Source: Entoloma clypeatum
Taxonomy: Eukaryota > Basidiomycota > Agaricomycetes > Agaricales > Entolomataceae
Length of the DNA: 64,000 nt
Assembly: GCA_963565915.1 (NCBI GenBank)
Contig: OY751490.1
Span: forward strand, 682,001-746,000
Direction of reading: 5' to 3'
Shown: positions 1 through 11,387 of the stretch, in pieces
How the letters are laid out: each line of letters opens with the position of its first letter
Position numbering within the stretch: the stretch's first letter is position 1
Position numbers and translations under genes: made by a program
Notes under the pieces: generated by a model
Databases searched by the model: none
Told to the model about the DNA's origin: nothing
What the model saw: the letters and a program-made list of their open reading frames with translations, nothing else

Positions 1-1084
1 GCTTGCGGCAGTTGCACGTGATATGGCCTTCTTGGTCACAGTTGAAACACTTGCGACCATCTTTCTTCTTTGGAGCGCTACAGTCTTTAGCCAGATGACC
101 GAAGCGTTGACAGTTGTAGCAATGGGCTACTCCTGCTTTGTCGATCTCCATGGCCTTGCCCTGACCACCATAAGTGGTACCCAATCCGGTGCGCATGTCG
201 CCGCCACCTCGGATGACCAGTGCGTGTCCTTCCATCTGTCGTCCCTTGTTTCGGATCTCCTTTGCGTAATCGGTGTACGTCTTGCCATCGCTAGCCACTT
301 GTTCAGAGATTCTGCGGTTGACGTTTTTCTCTAGGATGTATTTCCCAGTTTCTTCGCCAAGGTTTGACAGTTTCAAGAGTTCTTCGAATTCATCCAAGAA
401 TTCATCAACGGTACGTTTCTCTTGTTTCAGGACTTCGAGTCTTGCTTTGGCAGCGACCGACTTGTTGGCGATGGAGAATCATGTGGCAATATCATCGGAA
501 AAACCTAGCCAGGTGATGTTCTCGTTGTCAACGGCAAGAGCGTCTAACTTGTTACTGGCCCAGTGTCTGCCGGACCCTTCCATCATGCGGGATAGCACCA
601 CAAGAATCTTCTGATCATCTGTGAGGCTCTTTTGGAACCTGATGTATAGTTTGGTGGCTTTCCACCACTCGTCAAAGGTGTATCTGTTCTTGAACATCCC
701 AGGATGGACACCGATAAACTCTCTGATCTCTGTGATCCGACCTGTCTGAGGTCCTTCTTGAACGCGAAAGCTTTCGAGTTCATTCTGTCGGGCGTTGTAA
801 TGCGCGATCTGGTGTTGCCGAGCAAGATGGATGCTCTCTGCTATCTCGCTGTGGGGGCGATGCTCGTCATTGTCTAGTTCTTTGTCAAGCACCTGCTGTA
901 GGATGTGATGGATCTCCGATTCGATATACTGCTGGATGAGTGTAAAATCGATACTGTCTCGAGGACTTAGCTCCTCCTGTCGGGCTTCTGGCGTGCTGAA
1001 TGGGTTACTGGTGAAGTCTTCAAAGAAGCGCGATGTCTTGACTTGTCTGGTAGTTGCTCTCTTCGCTCTGGGCAAACCTAACAA
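1..1084 (-). pseudogene. Gag of gypsy A family, third copy (cut by window edge)
   Basis: Ty3/gypsy capsid/nucleocapsid gene read leftwards. The N-terminal part (SRFFEDFTSNPF, then a capsid-like region with DEWWKATKLYIRFQ) runs to an in-frame TGA at 479-481. The same frame continues without a shift through the rest of Gag to two CCHC zinc knuckles (CYNCQRFGHLAKDC and CFNCDQEGHITC) near the left edge. It matches the gag of the two full gypsy A copies but lacks the segment that in those copies lies between EFIGV and PGMF, so it is a shorter variant. The TGA sits at the same codon as in the other copies and fits a CGA to TGA change. Pol would lie left of the window. Confidence 0.85.
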
Positions 1085-1096
1085 GATTTAGCAACT

Positions 1097-1498
1097 TGTT
1101 ATGCTTAACAAACCGTTCCAAGGTTCGGGCAGAGTATGCAGGAAAGTGGAAAGGTGAAGAGCAAAGTGATTGCTAAATCTAAGGAATCTACTATAGTACA
1201 AGAGGTTTATATAGGTACTGACTATAGGCGGTAGCGGATGAGTCAGTACTGCGGAAGGCAGTGCACATGAGTAAGGTGACTGCGGAAGGCCATGTACAGT
1301 GAGTAAGCTGACTGCGGAAAGCGAGTCAGTGCGGGAGCGAAGTATACTAAAGGGGATGACAAAGTAATGTAATGAGTCAGACTGGAAATCGAAGGTTGCG
1401 AAAGTAGACATTAAACATAGTAAGCTTGTAAGAGGGTGCCGAGTCGGGCCAATAAGTAAAAGATATGATGTGGTCCTCATACTGTAGAGTCCGTAACA
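1097..1498 (-). repeat. 5' LTR of gypsy A third copy
   Basis: 402-bp LTR; on the minus strand it starts TGTTACGG and ends AGCATAACA. It is the long LTR form, carrying the 31-bp unit missing from the 3' LTRs of the two full copies. It is followed leftwards by the gag leader and ORF. The partner LTR and target duplication are outside the window. Confidence 0.85.
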
Positions 1499-1587
1499 AC
1501 AACCAAGGCTCATTTTATTGTAGAGAAGAAGGGTAGACATCTGTATATAGTATAATGTAATAACAATGGTACCCTGCTATAGGCATA

Positions 1588-3674
1588 TCACTCTGCACCC
1601 TTGCTCTCCGATGACCCAGTATCACTCAAACTGCCAGGGACACGCACATCAGCTAAATCTTCAGCGGTCCAAGGGCGGCGTTGGCATTGAGCCCCAGGGG
1701 CATGGGCAAAGAGCCCCAGCGAACGAATGAGAGGGGGGGGTCCAGTTGGCTCACTATCAGAGACATCGGAGTCGACACCTTCAAGTGCGCTGGCGACGTT
1801 GGCAGCAGTAGGTGCAGTGGTGACGGATCCACTGCTGTCGCTGTCGTTGTCAGTTTCGCCGTCAGTTTCACCGTCAGTTTCACTGTCAGGTTCGCCGTCG
1901 CCATGATTGTCACCGTGATTGTTGCCATCACTGTCGCTGTTATGGGTGCTGTCAGTTTTGTTGCTGCCATCAGCCTCGTCGTCGGCTTCATCGGAATCCT
2001 CAAGAGCTGCCAGTGCATTGTCAAATAGTGTTGACGGTGGGGGCCCGCTCTGGTCATCCTCTATGTCACTCTCCTCCTCCTCTAGGACGTTCATGACAAC
2101 GTCCAGAGTCTGATGATAGATCGCGGCAGAAGGAGTGACCGGGGAATCAATGGACAGTGAACGCCTTATTGGCGCAACAGGCTTCGGAAAAGTGTGGCAC
2201 AGTGAAGATGGCAAAGACGGCAAAGACGGCAAGACGGCAAAGATGGCGAAGGTTTGGACGGCGAAGGGTCGGCCAGTGAATGTTGGGATGGCGAGTCAGT
2301 GTCACTCATATCCTCCAGTGTCTGCATGACAAGGTGGAGAGGAATATCGCCCGCAGAGGTCGCTTGTTCATCACTGATATCGCCCATGATAATGTCGACA
2401 ACCTCCTGGTGATCGGCAACAGGCGATGTGGAGGTGGCCGGAGTTTGAGTTGGGGGTGACTTGGGGATTGGAGTGAAAATCGGTGAGTCACACTCGGCAT
2501 TGAGAGCGGTGAGGGAAGAGGCAGGAAGAAAAGCAGCAGCGGAGTTGTCACCTGCCCCATGTGGCAGGTTGTCTGCCGGCGTGGCCATGTGGGCTCGGCG
2601 AAGGGGGTACTCTCTGAAATGGTGGGGAATATTGAGGGTGCCGAGGTCGGTGATGAGAGATGGCGAGGCAGCGGAATGGCAACCAATCATGTCCGAGAAG
2701 GGGGCTTCTCCTGGGCCATCAGAGTTGTTACCTGCAAAACCGCCGTCGGCTAGGGACTCGTCATATCCAGAATGCGGCAGCTGGTACTGGTTTTCTGCTG
2801 CTCTCACCAGCTTCCTGATGTCGTCAACTTCGAGATCAATGCCCCAGGTCCACTTCAGGCTGGGGTGCTGCTGGTATCGGTCACGTTCAGCCACTGCAGT
2901 CTCCTGGATCATGGTGGCCAGATCCTGGAGGGTGACTTTCTTGCTCCTCGGCCTACCTTTCCGTTGTGTTTGAGCGGTGGTTGATTTGCGCATCGGCTGT
3001 GAGGATGAGGGTTGGGGAGTGGCCGCTGGTGAACCGGCGTGATTGCCAATGGTTGCCGATGGCTGATATGGTGGTCCTGCAATGTGTCCCCTTGCGGGAT
3101 CCAGGGATTCAAGAGTCATGGCGTGCTCATAGAGCATGTTGAAACCACTAACACGACGGATGGCCAAGTGCAACACATTCACCGACGCTGTTTCCTGAGC
3201 ATGAAGCCTGTTCGCCACCGCTTGGAGTTGGTGAGAGGCGTCAAGGGCCACGGCGTGGTACCCCGCTGCTGCCTGAGAGTTCAGAGAGATATGGGGAGGG
3301 GGAATTGATGGATAGTCGGCAAGAGAGTGACCAGCAAATGGACCAGCAAATGGACTGGTGAATGGACCGGCGACAGTCTCGCCGCCCGGTGGGTGACCAA
3401 GCACGCCATGGTGGACTTCGAGACACTGGGTGAGCGTGTCGACATCCAAAATCTGCTGGGGGCGCTCTGGGTGGTTCCACCAGTCGAGGTGGTAGTGCGG
3501 CACAATGCCAAATTCTTGCGTTGGGTGGGAGCTCCCATCAAGCATGGCTGACCAAGGAAAATGGGGATGAGCGTCGTTTCCATATCCACCCAGATCGGTG
3601 AATGACAGTGTGCGAGTGATGATTGGAATGTCTATTGGCACTCCAGCACTTGCTGCCAGGCCGACAAAGCGCAT
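1588..3674 (-). pseudogene. Hypothetical low-complexity acidic protein, one frameshift
   Basis: No family recognised. The first open stretch (ATG at 3674, about 500 codons) has an N-terminal region ending in repeats of AGPFTSPFAGPF, a Pro/Ser-rich middle and a GRPRSKK AT-hook-like motif. It ends at 2166, while a second frame from about 2232 to 1588 encodes a strongly acidic Asp/Glu/Ser tail. The frames switch exactly in a GCAAAGACG minisatellite, where one unit (2229-2236) has 8 instead of 9 nt; one more base would join both into about 695 codons. An intron is possible but not needed. It lies downstream of the KDZ-like tail on the same strand and may belong to that mobile unit. Confidence 0.4.
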
Positions 3675-4035
3675 CGACACGGCCTATGATATATGAGTAT
3701 ACAGATTATTTAATCGGCACATCAGCTTACCAATTCCGAGGCAAGTATATCCTTCATCCACCCATGCTGATTTGCCGGCGCCCGCTGGATACCGAGCAAA
3801 GCGGCACAGAAGTGTGACTCACAGTATGCAACTACTGTATTTGGATTGGGACGAGGAGGAGCAGTCATAAACAAAGTTGAGGTGGAGGAAGAGGGCATTG
3901 TAGTTGCAATAGACTGTGGATGAGAAGAAGATGGCAGTAAATGTGACAGATAACAATGTGCTTATGCCATGTGTCACATCGTTACATGTTACATGCATGT
4001 TTTTTTTCCTTATGTTATGTGTAAATGTGAAAACA
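3675..4035. other. Intergenic stretch without recognised gene
   Basis: AT-rich spacer between the hypothetical gene and the KDZ-like tail. Only short chance ORFs and a poly-T run near 4000 are seen; I find no motif worth naming. Confidence 0.5.
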
Positions 4036-4897
4036 CTACTCAATTATCTGCACATATGACCTTGTAGTACCCGCAAATTCATCTTCAGCGTCTGTCACAA
4101 GGATCTGCCACATCGCCGCCTTTCTCGCTGCATGTGCCATGAGTCCCAGTGAAGCGGCGACTTGTCGCCGGCCATCCCAAATGTCCCGTTGATGGATAAA
4201 ATATCGGGTCGTCCAACCCATCTCATATTGGACGAGGATGACTTCCTCCTCCCAGCGGTGGCTTCGTGCTTGTGCATGTAACCAATGAACACATTGGACT
4301 AAAAGGCGATCAGAAGATCCACGGGACAATACACAGCAACTAACATTCTAGCACGGCCGCCGGCGATGTAGGATTGATACCCAGTTGCATCTGCCATATC
4401 CAGGACAGGCGTAGAGTTGTTGAACCCTGGATGTTGGGATTCAGAACAGCTGTGCTGCACTTCAGGTTGTCTCGGCTTAAAACCCGAAATCTCACCATGA
4501 TGTCTGGCGAAGCTTGCAGCTGGCCGAGGGCCGCCCTGCATCGTGTATATACTCGAGAATGGAAAGAAATCTGCTGATTGAGCTTGATGATCGCGGCTCG
4601 AGCTCGAGTTTTGACACTTTTCCGGGGTGCTACTCAGATGACATGGGAGTAGTGAAAGGATTTGTCGGCGATGATGGTGCGAAGTGCATTGAGATGCCGT
4701 GTGGCCTGCCTCATTTGCTCGGCCACCTCTACAGCACAGTGAGCTTGATTGCGACCAGACGCAGTGGAAGGCAAGACAAGTGGCCGGTGTTCATGTGGGA
4801 GGTTGCCAGTGACAGTATAGCAGCTGGGGACGTCGCCATCGTCATCACTCTCGCCTTCATGCTCATCATCATCAAGATCGTCAAAGGCTGTCAGATC
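4036..4897 (-). pseudogene. KDZ-like transposase, C-terminal tail (3' part, split by copia A)
   Basis: Continues the reading frame of 18003-18174 across the copia A insertion (SDD then LTAFDDLDDDE, joined through one copy of AGATC). It resembles the conserved tail of basidiomycete Kyakuja-Dileera-Zisupton (KDZ) transposases: a LPSTASG...LRTIIADKSF segment, then RARAAIIKL, LKCSTAVLNPNIQG and SWIW. After a 46-nt intron (4299-4344, GTTAGT...TTTTAG) comes FQCVHWLHAQARSHRWEEEV. One in-frame TGA (4634-4636) fits CGA to TGA. The catalytic core is absent from the window. Family assignment is from remembered family pattern; a host gene of similar build is the alternative. Confidence 0.55.
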
Positions 4898-5239
4898 TAA
4901 TGATGTAACCGATGTAGGCAGCCCAAAGGGCGCTCAAGACATAACGGTACGAAGGCATATGGAAGCTAGACTAACCTGGTTAAGAGACGTTAGTGGAATG
5001 AAGAAGCTAACTAGCTACAACGTCTCAGAGAACTGGGGTGTTCAAGAGTTAGGATTCACCGTACTAAATACATGGGTATTTATACTAATCCAATATACGC
5101 ACGGACCATTGTACAAACAATACATAAACAAGTCGTTCGTCCGTGGTTATACCATAAACTCACATATATGGTAATAGTGACTTATAGTCACTTCCTGTGA
5201 CAAGCACATGGTGCGACATATCTGGTGATATGTTCAACA
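4898..5239 (-). repeat. 3' LTR of copia A
   Basis: On the minus strand it begins TGTTGAACATATC and ends ACATCATTA. The end is fixed by the AGATC duplication on one side and by the PBS adjoining the other LTR. Confidence 0.92.
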
Positions 5240-5250
5240 CTCCCCCTCAC
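5240..5250 (-). promoter_or_regulatory. Polypurine tract of copia A
   Basis: GTGAGGGGGAG on the minus strand directly abuts the 3' LTR, the usual site that primes plus-strand DNA synthesis. It overlaps the last codon of pol. Confidence 0.8.
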
Positions 5251-8200
5251 TTAGAATCCCAGGTAGGTTTCATAAGTGGAGTATAAGGCTCTTTAAACTC
5301 CATTCGGAGTAGAGCACGGAATTTCTCAAATTCCTGACGACCAAGTGGCTTGGTAAACATATCAGCCAGATTCTCTGTTCCCGGAACGAACTGTGGTTCG
5401 ATCAATCCATCTTGAACTCTATCGCGTATAGCAAAGTGATGGATTGCTATATGTTTGGTTCTGCCTTCAGTGACTGGGTTTTGCGCATTGAAAATCGCGC
5501 CTTGGTTATCTACATGGAACGGCATTTTGGTAACGTCCTGTAGTCCAAGCTCTTTGAAGAGATGAGCAACCCATTCGCACTCCCGCGAACATTCACTGGC
5601 AGCAACCATTTCCGCCTCAGTGGACGAATGTGCCACTGTCTTTTGCTTGCGACTTTTCCAAAGAACAAGTCCTCCTGCAAGCTTAAGGAAATATCCCGAT
5701 TGGGACTTTCTATCAGATGGGTCTGATGCCCAGTCTGAATCTGTCCATGCTTCAAAGGAAGCTTTGGATCGACCATCATAGATTATAGAATAGTCTTGAG
5801 TACCGACAAGATATCTGATAATCCGTAGAGCGTATTTCTCATGCTCTTTGGAAGGGTTTGCAGACATTTGTGACATTTTTGCAACTGCAAAAGCAATGTC
5901 CAGTCTCGTTCCAATGGACAAGTACAACAACGATCCAATGATCATTTGGTACCTTGTTTTGAGTGTGGGATCCACCTCCCCCTCATTTGGTGCAGGGTAA
6001 TAACCCTTTGGGAGTGGAGTGTCAGCAGCCTTTGCATTTTCTAAGCCAAAGCGCTTAATGATCTTCTTCAGGTATTCTGACTGATCGATTGTTACGATCT
6101 GCTTTTTCGAATCTTGTCGTATTCTCATACACAAGAATTCTTTAGCAATACCAAGATCACGACTTTCCCATTTATTTTTAAAGTCAGATTTTATCTTGCA
6201 AACAAGATCTGGGTTTGATCCCATGAACAGGCCGTCATCAACATAGATCAAAGCGATTATCAAATCACCTGATTGTTTGTTGTGGTAAACAAAGACGCCT
6301 GAGTCAGTTCTACATCGAGTAAAACCTAGCTTCTCCATTGATGCATTGAGCACGATCCACCACGCTCTCGCAGCCTGTTTTAGGCCATAGAGTGCTTTTA
6401 ATAAACGGATGACCTTCCGTTCTTGGCCTTTGACAACAAAGCCTTCGGGTTGATTCATATAGATTTCCTCATCGAGCTCTCCATAGAGAAAAGCTGATTT
6501 GACATCTACTCCTTCAATCACCCATCCTTCAAGCGCAGCTACGGCGAAGAGGATTCGGATAGTCTCGAAACGTATCACAGGTGAGAAGATCTCATCAAAA
6601 TCGATACCCTCGATCTGTGAGAAACCCTTGGCAACGAGTCGTGCCTTCTTTCGTCCGTCAGTTTTGACGTCGAATACCCATCGATTTCTGATGGTTTTAC
6701 GACCTTTAGGCAGGTCAACCAACTTAAAGACATTGCGCTTCCGGAGGGCTTCTAATTCCTCACGGCATGCTGCTTTCCATTCAAGCTTTTCCTTTTCAGG
6801 TAGCTTATTTATGTCCTTCATTTGCCAAGACTTTGGGTCTTGTGGAATTTTGTCATATGCAGGGATTGCTTTAGATAGCAAGTGCGCAAGCATTTGTGAC
6901 TGTCCTCCCCCTTCCCTAATATAGAGTAATTCCTCCATATCTATATCCGAATTCGGATTGGAATTGTTCTGATACATATGAGGATCAGCGGAGCTAGTTG
7001 ATGGAACAGCGCCAGATTGCTGGGGTCTGGTCTCCGATCGGGGATTATAGGCGTATCGCCGTGAATCCTCCTGAACGGTTCTGCTCCAATCATGCTGATT
7101 TTGACGCAAGGCCTCAGCCGGGTTATTCCCGTAAACATTTCCAGGACGCTGGGGTATAACCCGAGTACGACGAGGACGATCAGTCTGTGGGCGATAATCG
7201 CCTGGTAAGGTACGATCATCGTTTGGTGCATCTATGCGCACATGTTTCCCTGGATTGCGAGTCCGGGGAACCCACTGCTGATTCTCAGCGGTGTCCTGTC
7301 TGTTTGTTCCATCAGAAGTCTGATTGGAACCTTCGGGAAGCTGACCAGTTTGGTCGCTATTTGTATCAGGGAGGTTATGATTGTCATCATGGGTTCCTGG
7401 ATTAGACGGGTAATGTGAACCGCCAGGACCATGTGCATCATTGTCTTCCGAATGGAAATCGTCGGTTGGTAAATCAGACGGGCCATCATGTCCATTTACA
7501 TCATCGTTTCCCATATCGTCTGATGTTGGATCATGGTATTGTGTTATCGAAGGTATTTTGTTCATTGTAGAACATTTTGGGAACAGCTGTTCATCAAACA
7601 TTGCTGTGACACCTATGAAGACTACGTTGTTTGGTATCCGCATAAACCGGTAACCTTTAGTTCCAGTTTTAAATCCGATGAAGATCATCAGCTCGGATTT
7701 AGCGGTGGTAGTACGAATTTCTTTTGGAAGAAAGACGTAAGCACCACATCCAAAAACGTGTAGGTTTGACACATCAGGCTTTTCCGTTTTAAGGGACTCA
7801 TACGGAGTAAGCCATCCATGTCTTTTCAATGGAGTTCGGTTATACAAGTGAAGTGCATGTTCTACCGCAAATTGAATCCATATTTCGGGTAGGCAAGCAT
7901 CATGCAACATAGCAATTGCTTTATCCATTAAAGTTCTGTTAAAATGTTCCGCTCGACCGTTCTGTTGTGGCTGATGCGGCACAGTAACTTCACCCTGGAT
8001 TCCCATCTCACGCATATCTGCTTGGAAAGGGACAAACTCACCGCCGCCATCAAAACGCCAAGTTTTAATTGTCGTATTGAATTGGTTTTTAACCATGGCA
8101 TTACAATCACGAAGTGCAGAGTGTGCATCGGATTTTAGTCTCAATAAAGAGATCCAGGCGTGTGACGTGTAGTCATCAACAAAGCTGATATAATAATTAT

Positions 8201-8702
8201 ATTTGCCATAAGTTGCCTTCTTGAATTGCTTTAAATCCGAATGGATTAGCTCAAGAGGTGCTTTAGCGCGTGTCTGAGATGGTGGGAAAGATTTTGAAGG
8301 CATCTTTCCAAGAGCGCATCCTTTGCAGGGTCGCTCAGTGGACGGTTTGTCCACTCCATTGAAACCTTTGACATGTTTAGAAGCATGTCGTAGTACTTCA
8401 TGTGAAGGGTGTCCGAATCGCTTGTGCCAGGTGTCATAATCAACAGATTGTGAGACACTAAGACTAACCAAGTGTATTCGTTCCTCTTTAATGATCGTGG
8501 CATTTAGCCAATAAATTGATTCATTTGCCTTATGAGGATAACACATAAACAAAGGAAGACCTGAATTGGTCTTTAGCGTGATCGAACCAAATCGTCCGCT
8601 AATTTCATTTCCTTGTTTAAGGATCTCGCCTACAGATAAAAGACGAACATCTAAATCTGGTATATAATAAACGGGTGATAGACGAGTTATTTTATTTTGT
8701 TC
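5247..8702 (-). pseudogene. Copia A integrase, reverse transcriptase, RNase H
   Basis: Same frame as the gag-protease ORF upstream, separated only by the TGA at 8703-8705. Order: pre-integrase zinc motif (WHKRFGHPSHE ... CKGCALGKM), integrase core with DLKQFKK, FVDDYTSH, GGGEF and QQNGRAEHFNRT, a long variable hinge, then reverse transcriptase (VFDVKTDGRKKARLVAKGF, FLYGELDEEIYM, YGLKQAARAWW, catalytic ALIYVDDGLF) and RNase H (AWTDSDWASD, STEAEMVA, FHVDNQGAI). The C-terminus is complete (DMFTKPL). Apart from the upstream TGA the 1,150-codon region is open and all motifs are intact, as expected for a very young copy. Confidence 0.93.
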
Positions 8703-10430
8703 TCACCCGTTTTTCCTGATGGTGTGATTAATCAACACCGTTCCTTGTCCAAGGACCTGAATAGTGTGACCTTTCTGTGCAATCTGCACAGATTGACGAT
8801 CTTTTAATGGGGTATACTCAATGAAATCATTGATATCATAAGTAAAGTGCAATGATGCACCTGAATCAAGAATCCAATTGGATTGATTCTGTTTCTTACA
8901 TTCAGCACAATTCGCATAATGAGAATTTATTTGCGCTATAAGCGCGTGTACAGCAGGTGATAAAAATACATTGGACCGCCGTCCATTCACTCGTCTCCAA
9001 AGAGGCTTCTGTGAAGTATTTGTTAACTGCGTTGTACGTGCTGTTGAATGTGAAACATACCCCATGTCGTCGTTGTTTCCATCACCACGGGAAACTTCAT
9101 ACTCCATATAGTCGTTGACGTATCCTTCATCGTAATAGCCCCTTATGGTAGGGGCTATGTCTTCTGTCTCCATCTCATCGGCCCAGCTGATTCTACTCGG
9201 CGTTTCTTCGAAAACCGGAATGCGATGATTCCAGGGGTCCATTGTCGGAGGCGCTGAGAGCGGCCTTGACGTCGCAGCTTCATTGCGTTGAAGTGCGGGG
9301 ACCTCGACGAGGCGAGTTAGATTCTGAGCTGTTGGAGGGACACCAATGCTGTTAGCTAGTGTGCGCGCTCCATCCAGGTCCGTGAAAGGGCCTGGGCCAG
9401 GAATATTACCGATCGCAAGCAATTGGTTGTTCCTAATCCTCCAATCGGTGGATGATGAGGGGTGCGGAGTGAAGATAGACCCATTTTCGTAAATGACCGT
9501 GTTGGGGAAGGTCTGGATTGGGAGCTGCCCATCAGGGGCGCTATCCATGGCAGAGGAGGCAAAATGCGCCTTCTCTTTACCTTTCCAGGGTCCTTTGCCC
9601 TTGGTCTTCCCGGCAGAAGTTCCACGTCCCTTGCCTTTCCAGGGCTTGGAGTGCTGATGCGAATGCTGCTGGTTAGCAGCCGGTCCTTCCGAAGATCCCT
9701 GAGAGGGTCCAGTGCGAGGCTGGTACTTTGGGGGGTTGGGACGAGCGTGTTTTACCGCAGAGATTTTATTCGCGTGAGCGCTTCCTTGGGACTGTGGAGC
9801 GTGTGGGTTTTTACGGAAGTATTCCGAGCATACTTGCTCGATTACCTTCCCGATTTCGAGTACTGTGGATTGATTGCCGCCAGGCGCCACATAGTGCACC
9901 GCATCAAAGAGGATGCTGTGTACTAGACCATCATAGCCTTGAGGTAGTCCATTCAGGATCATCATGATCCGGACGAACTTGGGGATATCTATGTGGTTGT
10001 GCTCGAGTCGTTGAAAAAGGGTCTGCATCTTATCGATGCCAGATAAAGGATCGGCGGGAGAAAGAGATGTGCGGAGGAGTTGCTGGAAATCAGCAAAGAC
10101 GGTGGAAGGGCCGACCGTGGACAGTTTAGTGGCGATCAGGTCCCACATCTCCTTGGAGGTTTTAGCTCCCTTGATGTGATGGATGAGAGAGTCCGAAATG
10201 GACATCTGGATTAGGCCTTGGGCCTGATCGTCCTGCTCATGCCAAGTGTTTAACTTGTCTTGGAAATCTGTCTCTTTAGGATCACCCGGGATTTTCTTAT
10301 CGCCGGTGACGATCCTCCACACTTTAGCAGCCTTCAAGTAGGCGCTCATCTTCTCCTGATAGATGGAGAAGTTCGTGGTGGTGAGCTTGGGAACGGAGGA
10401 AGCGAGGTCGAGTTTCGAGTTTGAAGACAT
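8703..10430 (-). CDS. Copia A gag and protease, ends at in-frame TGA
   Basis: Likely start is the ATG at 10430 (MSSNSKLDLASSVPKL), preferred over the ATG at 10463 because it opens the conserved Gag N-terminus. A Ty1/copia Gag domain follows (FSIYQEKMSAYLKAAKVWRIV ... EMWDLIATKLS ... FADFQQLLRTS), then a basic Gly/Lys-rich segment in place of a clear zinc knuckle, then the aspartic protease active site WILDSGASLHFTY. Translation stops at TGA 8703-8705 between protease and integrase, where related copies read through. The context (GGG TGA GAA) fits CGA to TGA, but programmed readthrough cannot be excluded from sequence alone. Confidence 0.88.
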   Translation of the reverse strand: MSSNSKLDLASSVPKLTTTNFSIYQEKMSAYLKAAKVWRIVTGDKKIPGDPKETDFQDKLNTWHEQDDQAQGLIQMSISDSLIHHIKGAKTSKEMWDLIATKLSTVGPSTVFADFQQLLRTSLSPADPLSGIDKMQTLFQRLEHNHIDIPKFVRIMMILNGLPQGYDGLVHSILFDAVHYVAPGGNQSTVLEIGKVIEQVCSEYFRKNPHAPQSQGSAHANKISAVKHARPNPPKYQPRTGPSQGSSEGPAANQQHSHQHSKPWKGKGRGTSAGKTKGKGPWKGKEKAHFASSAMDSAPDGQLPIQTFPNTVIYENGSIFTPHPSSSTDWRIRNNQLLAIGNIPGPGPFTDLDGARTLANSIGVPPTAQNLTRLVEVPALQRNEAATSRPLSAPPTMDPWNHRIPVFEETPSRISWADEMETEDIAPTIRGYYDEGYVNDYMEYEVSRGDGNNDDMGYVSHSTARTTQLTNTSQKPLWRRVNGRRSNVFLSPAVHALIAQINSHYANCAECKKQNQSNWILDSGASLHFTYDINDFIEYTPLKDRQSVQIAQKGHTIQVLGQGTVLINHTIRKNG

Positions 10431-10891
10431 GATGATGCTGCGAAACATAAATAGAATCAGCATATGAAAATATTGAAAAAGCGCATCAGAAAAATAAATA
10501 GACGAGCTGCCTTGTCGATCATCATTCTTCGTTCTCTGTTTGGTCTAGTGGTAGCATATGAAATGCCATCACTAGTTCTACCCAATCGTCATGTGCGCCC
10601 TGAGTGCGATGTTGCCCACAGGTGCAAGATCCTCCCTGAATAGGGAGCATGACTTCATTCGCTCTGTTCGCCGCCTCAATTAAGGGGTCATTATCCGGCA
10701 ACCGAATTTGTCGGGCTGGAGGCGAAAGAGTGTTGGATTAGTAATATGCCACAGAACTCATATTGGGGTGCATGCCATATTTGCAAGTTGCCTGAATTGG
10801 TTAGCTCAGGTTGAGCATTTGTCAGGTTGATACTGCAGTGGTTGTACTATTGTTGAGTGAGATGGAGTACTATCCAAGTTGAATCCCACAA
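10431..10891. other. Copia A leader region with further tRNA-like segments
   Basis: Between copia A gag and the tRNA-like sequence. No ORF. On the plus strand it contains TTTGGTCTAGTGGTAGCAT near 10540 (pol III A-box-like) and TTGGTTAGCTCAGGTTGAGC near 10797, both resembling tRNA D-arms. This suggests an inserted tRNA-derived SINE or SINE cluster within an unusually long copia leader. Confidence 0.35.
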
Positions 10892-10941
10892 GACCTGGTG
10901 GCTCAGTTGGTTAGAGCACTTGGTATATATCCAGGAGGTTC
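10892..10941 (+). other. tRNA-like sequence, 5' part (split by gypsy B)
   Basis: Joined with 17047-17070 it gives a 74-nt tRNA-like fold. The D-stem is GCTC/GAGC with A-box TGGCTCAGTTGG, the anticodon-like stem CTTGG/CCAGG, and the T-arm CTGGG TTCAAAC CCCAG with a good B-box. The acceptor stem has one mismatch and loop position 33 is A instead of T, so a functional tRNA is unlikely. A tRNA-derived SINE head fits better. Confidence 0.5.
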
Positions 10942-11375
10942 TGTAAGGGCAACCACTTTCACTTTTCACTTTTCCTTTACTTTCCTCCTTTCCTTTCTAT
11001 TCCACCATCTCCGACGTCCTCCGATCGTATCCGCTGTCTCCGACATCTTATCCGCCTCTCCGCATCTGACGACTCCGCCCCCATCCGCTACTCCGCACGT
11101 CGGATCGCAGGTACTATCATTCATCTTGTTTCCATTCATCCTTCATCGCTACTCCCGATCATTGCTCATCATTCATGTGTCTCGTTTTATCTCTTATTTC
11201 ATATCTCATTTTACTATTTATCGCAGCTAGCTTGCAGGGGAATCCTTAGAACTTTCTCTTCGGATCTCCCTTGCAAGGTATGTGTTGTATTACTTATTAG
11301 ACTGCTCAATCTAAACTTCGGATCTCCCTTGCAAGTATCTGAGTTTGAGTCTTGGATCGTAAGGTCGCCCTTACA
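10942..11375 (+). repeat. 5' LTR of gypsy B
   Basis: Starts TGTAAGGGCAACC and ends GTCGCCCTTACA, so the ends form an inverted repeat. It is rich in TCCG motifs. The inferred transcription start lies near 11248. Confidence 0.93.
11215..11257 (+). promoter_or_regulatory. TATA-like box and inferred RNA start of gypsy B
   Basis: TATTTAT at 11215-11221 lies 33 bp before AGAACTTTCT (11248-11257). The latter is the exact reverse complement of the PBS, as expected if the mRNA 5' end primes reverse transcription in Tf1/sushi fashion. The start site is inferred from this agreement, not measured. Confidence 0.55.
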
Positions 11376-11377
11376 GT

Positions 11378-11387
11378 AGAAAGTTCT
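11378..11387 (+). other. Primer-binding site of gypsy B (self-priming type)
   Basis: AGAAAGTTCT begins two bases after the 5' LTR and is perfectly complementary to LTR bases 11248-11257. No tRNA 3' end match is evident. The same sequence and spacing occur in gypsy C and gypsy D. Confidence 0.65.

Noticed and set aside
23..334. Hydrophobic plus-strand ORF repeated at 30807-31118 and 42299-42610
   Set aside because: Antisense shadow of the gag zinc-knuckle region in all three gypsy A copies.
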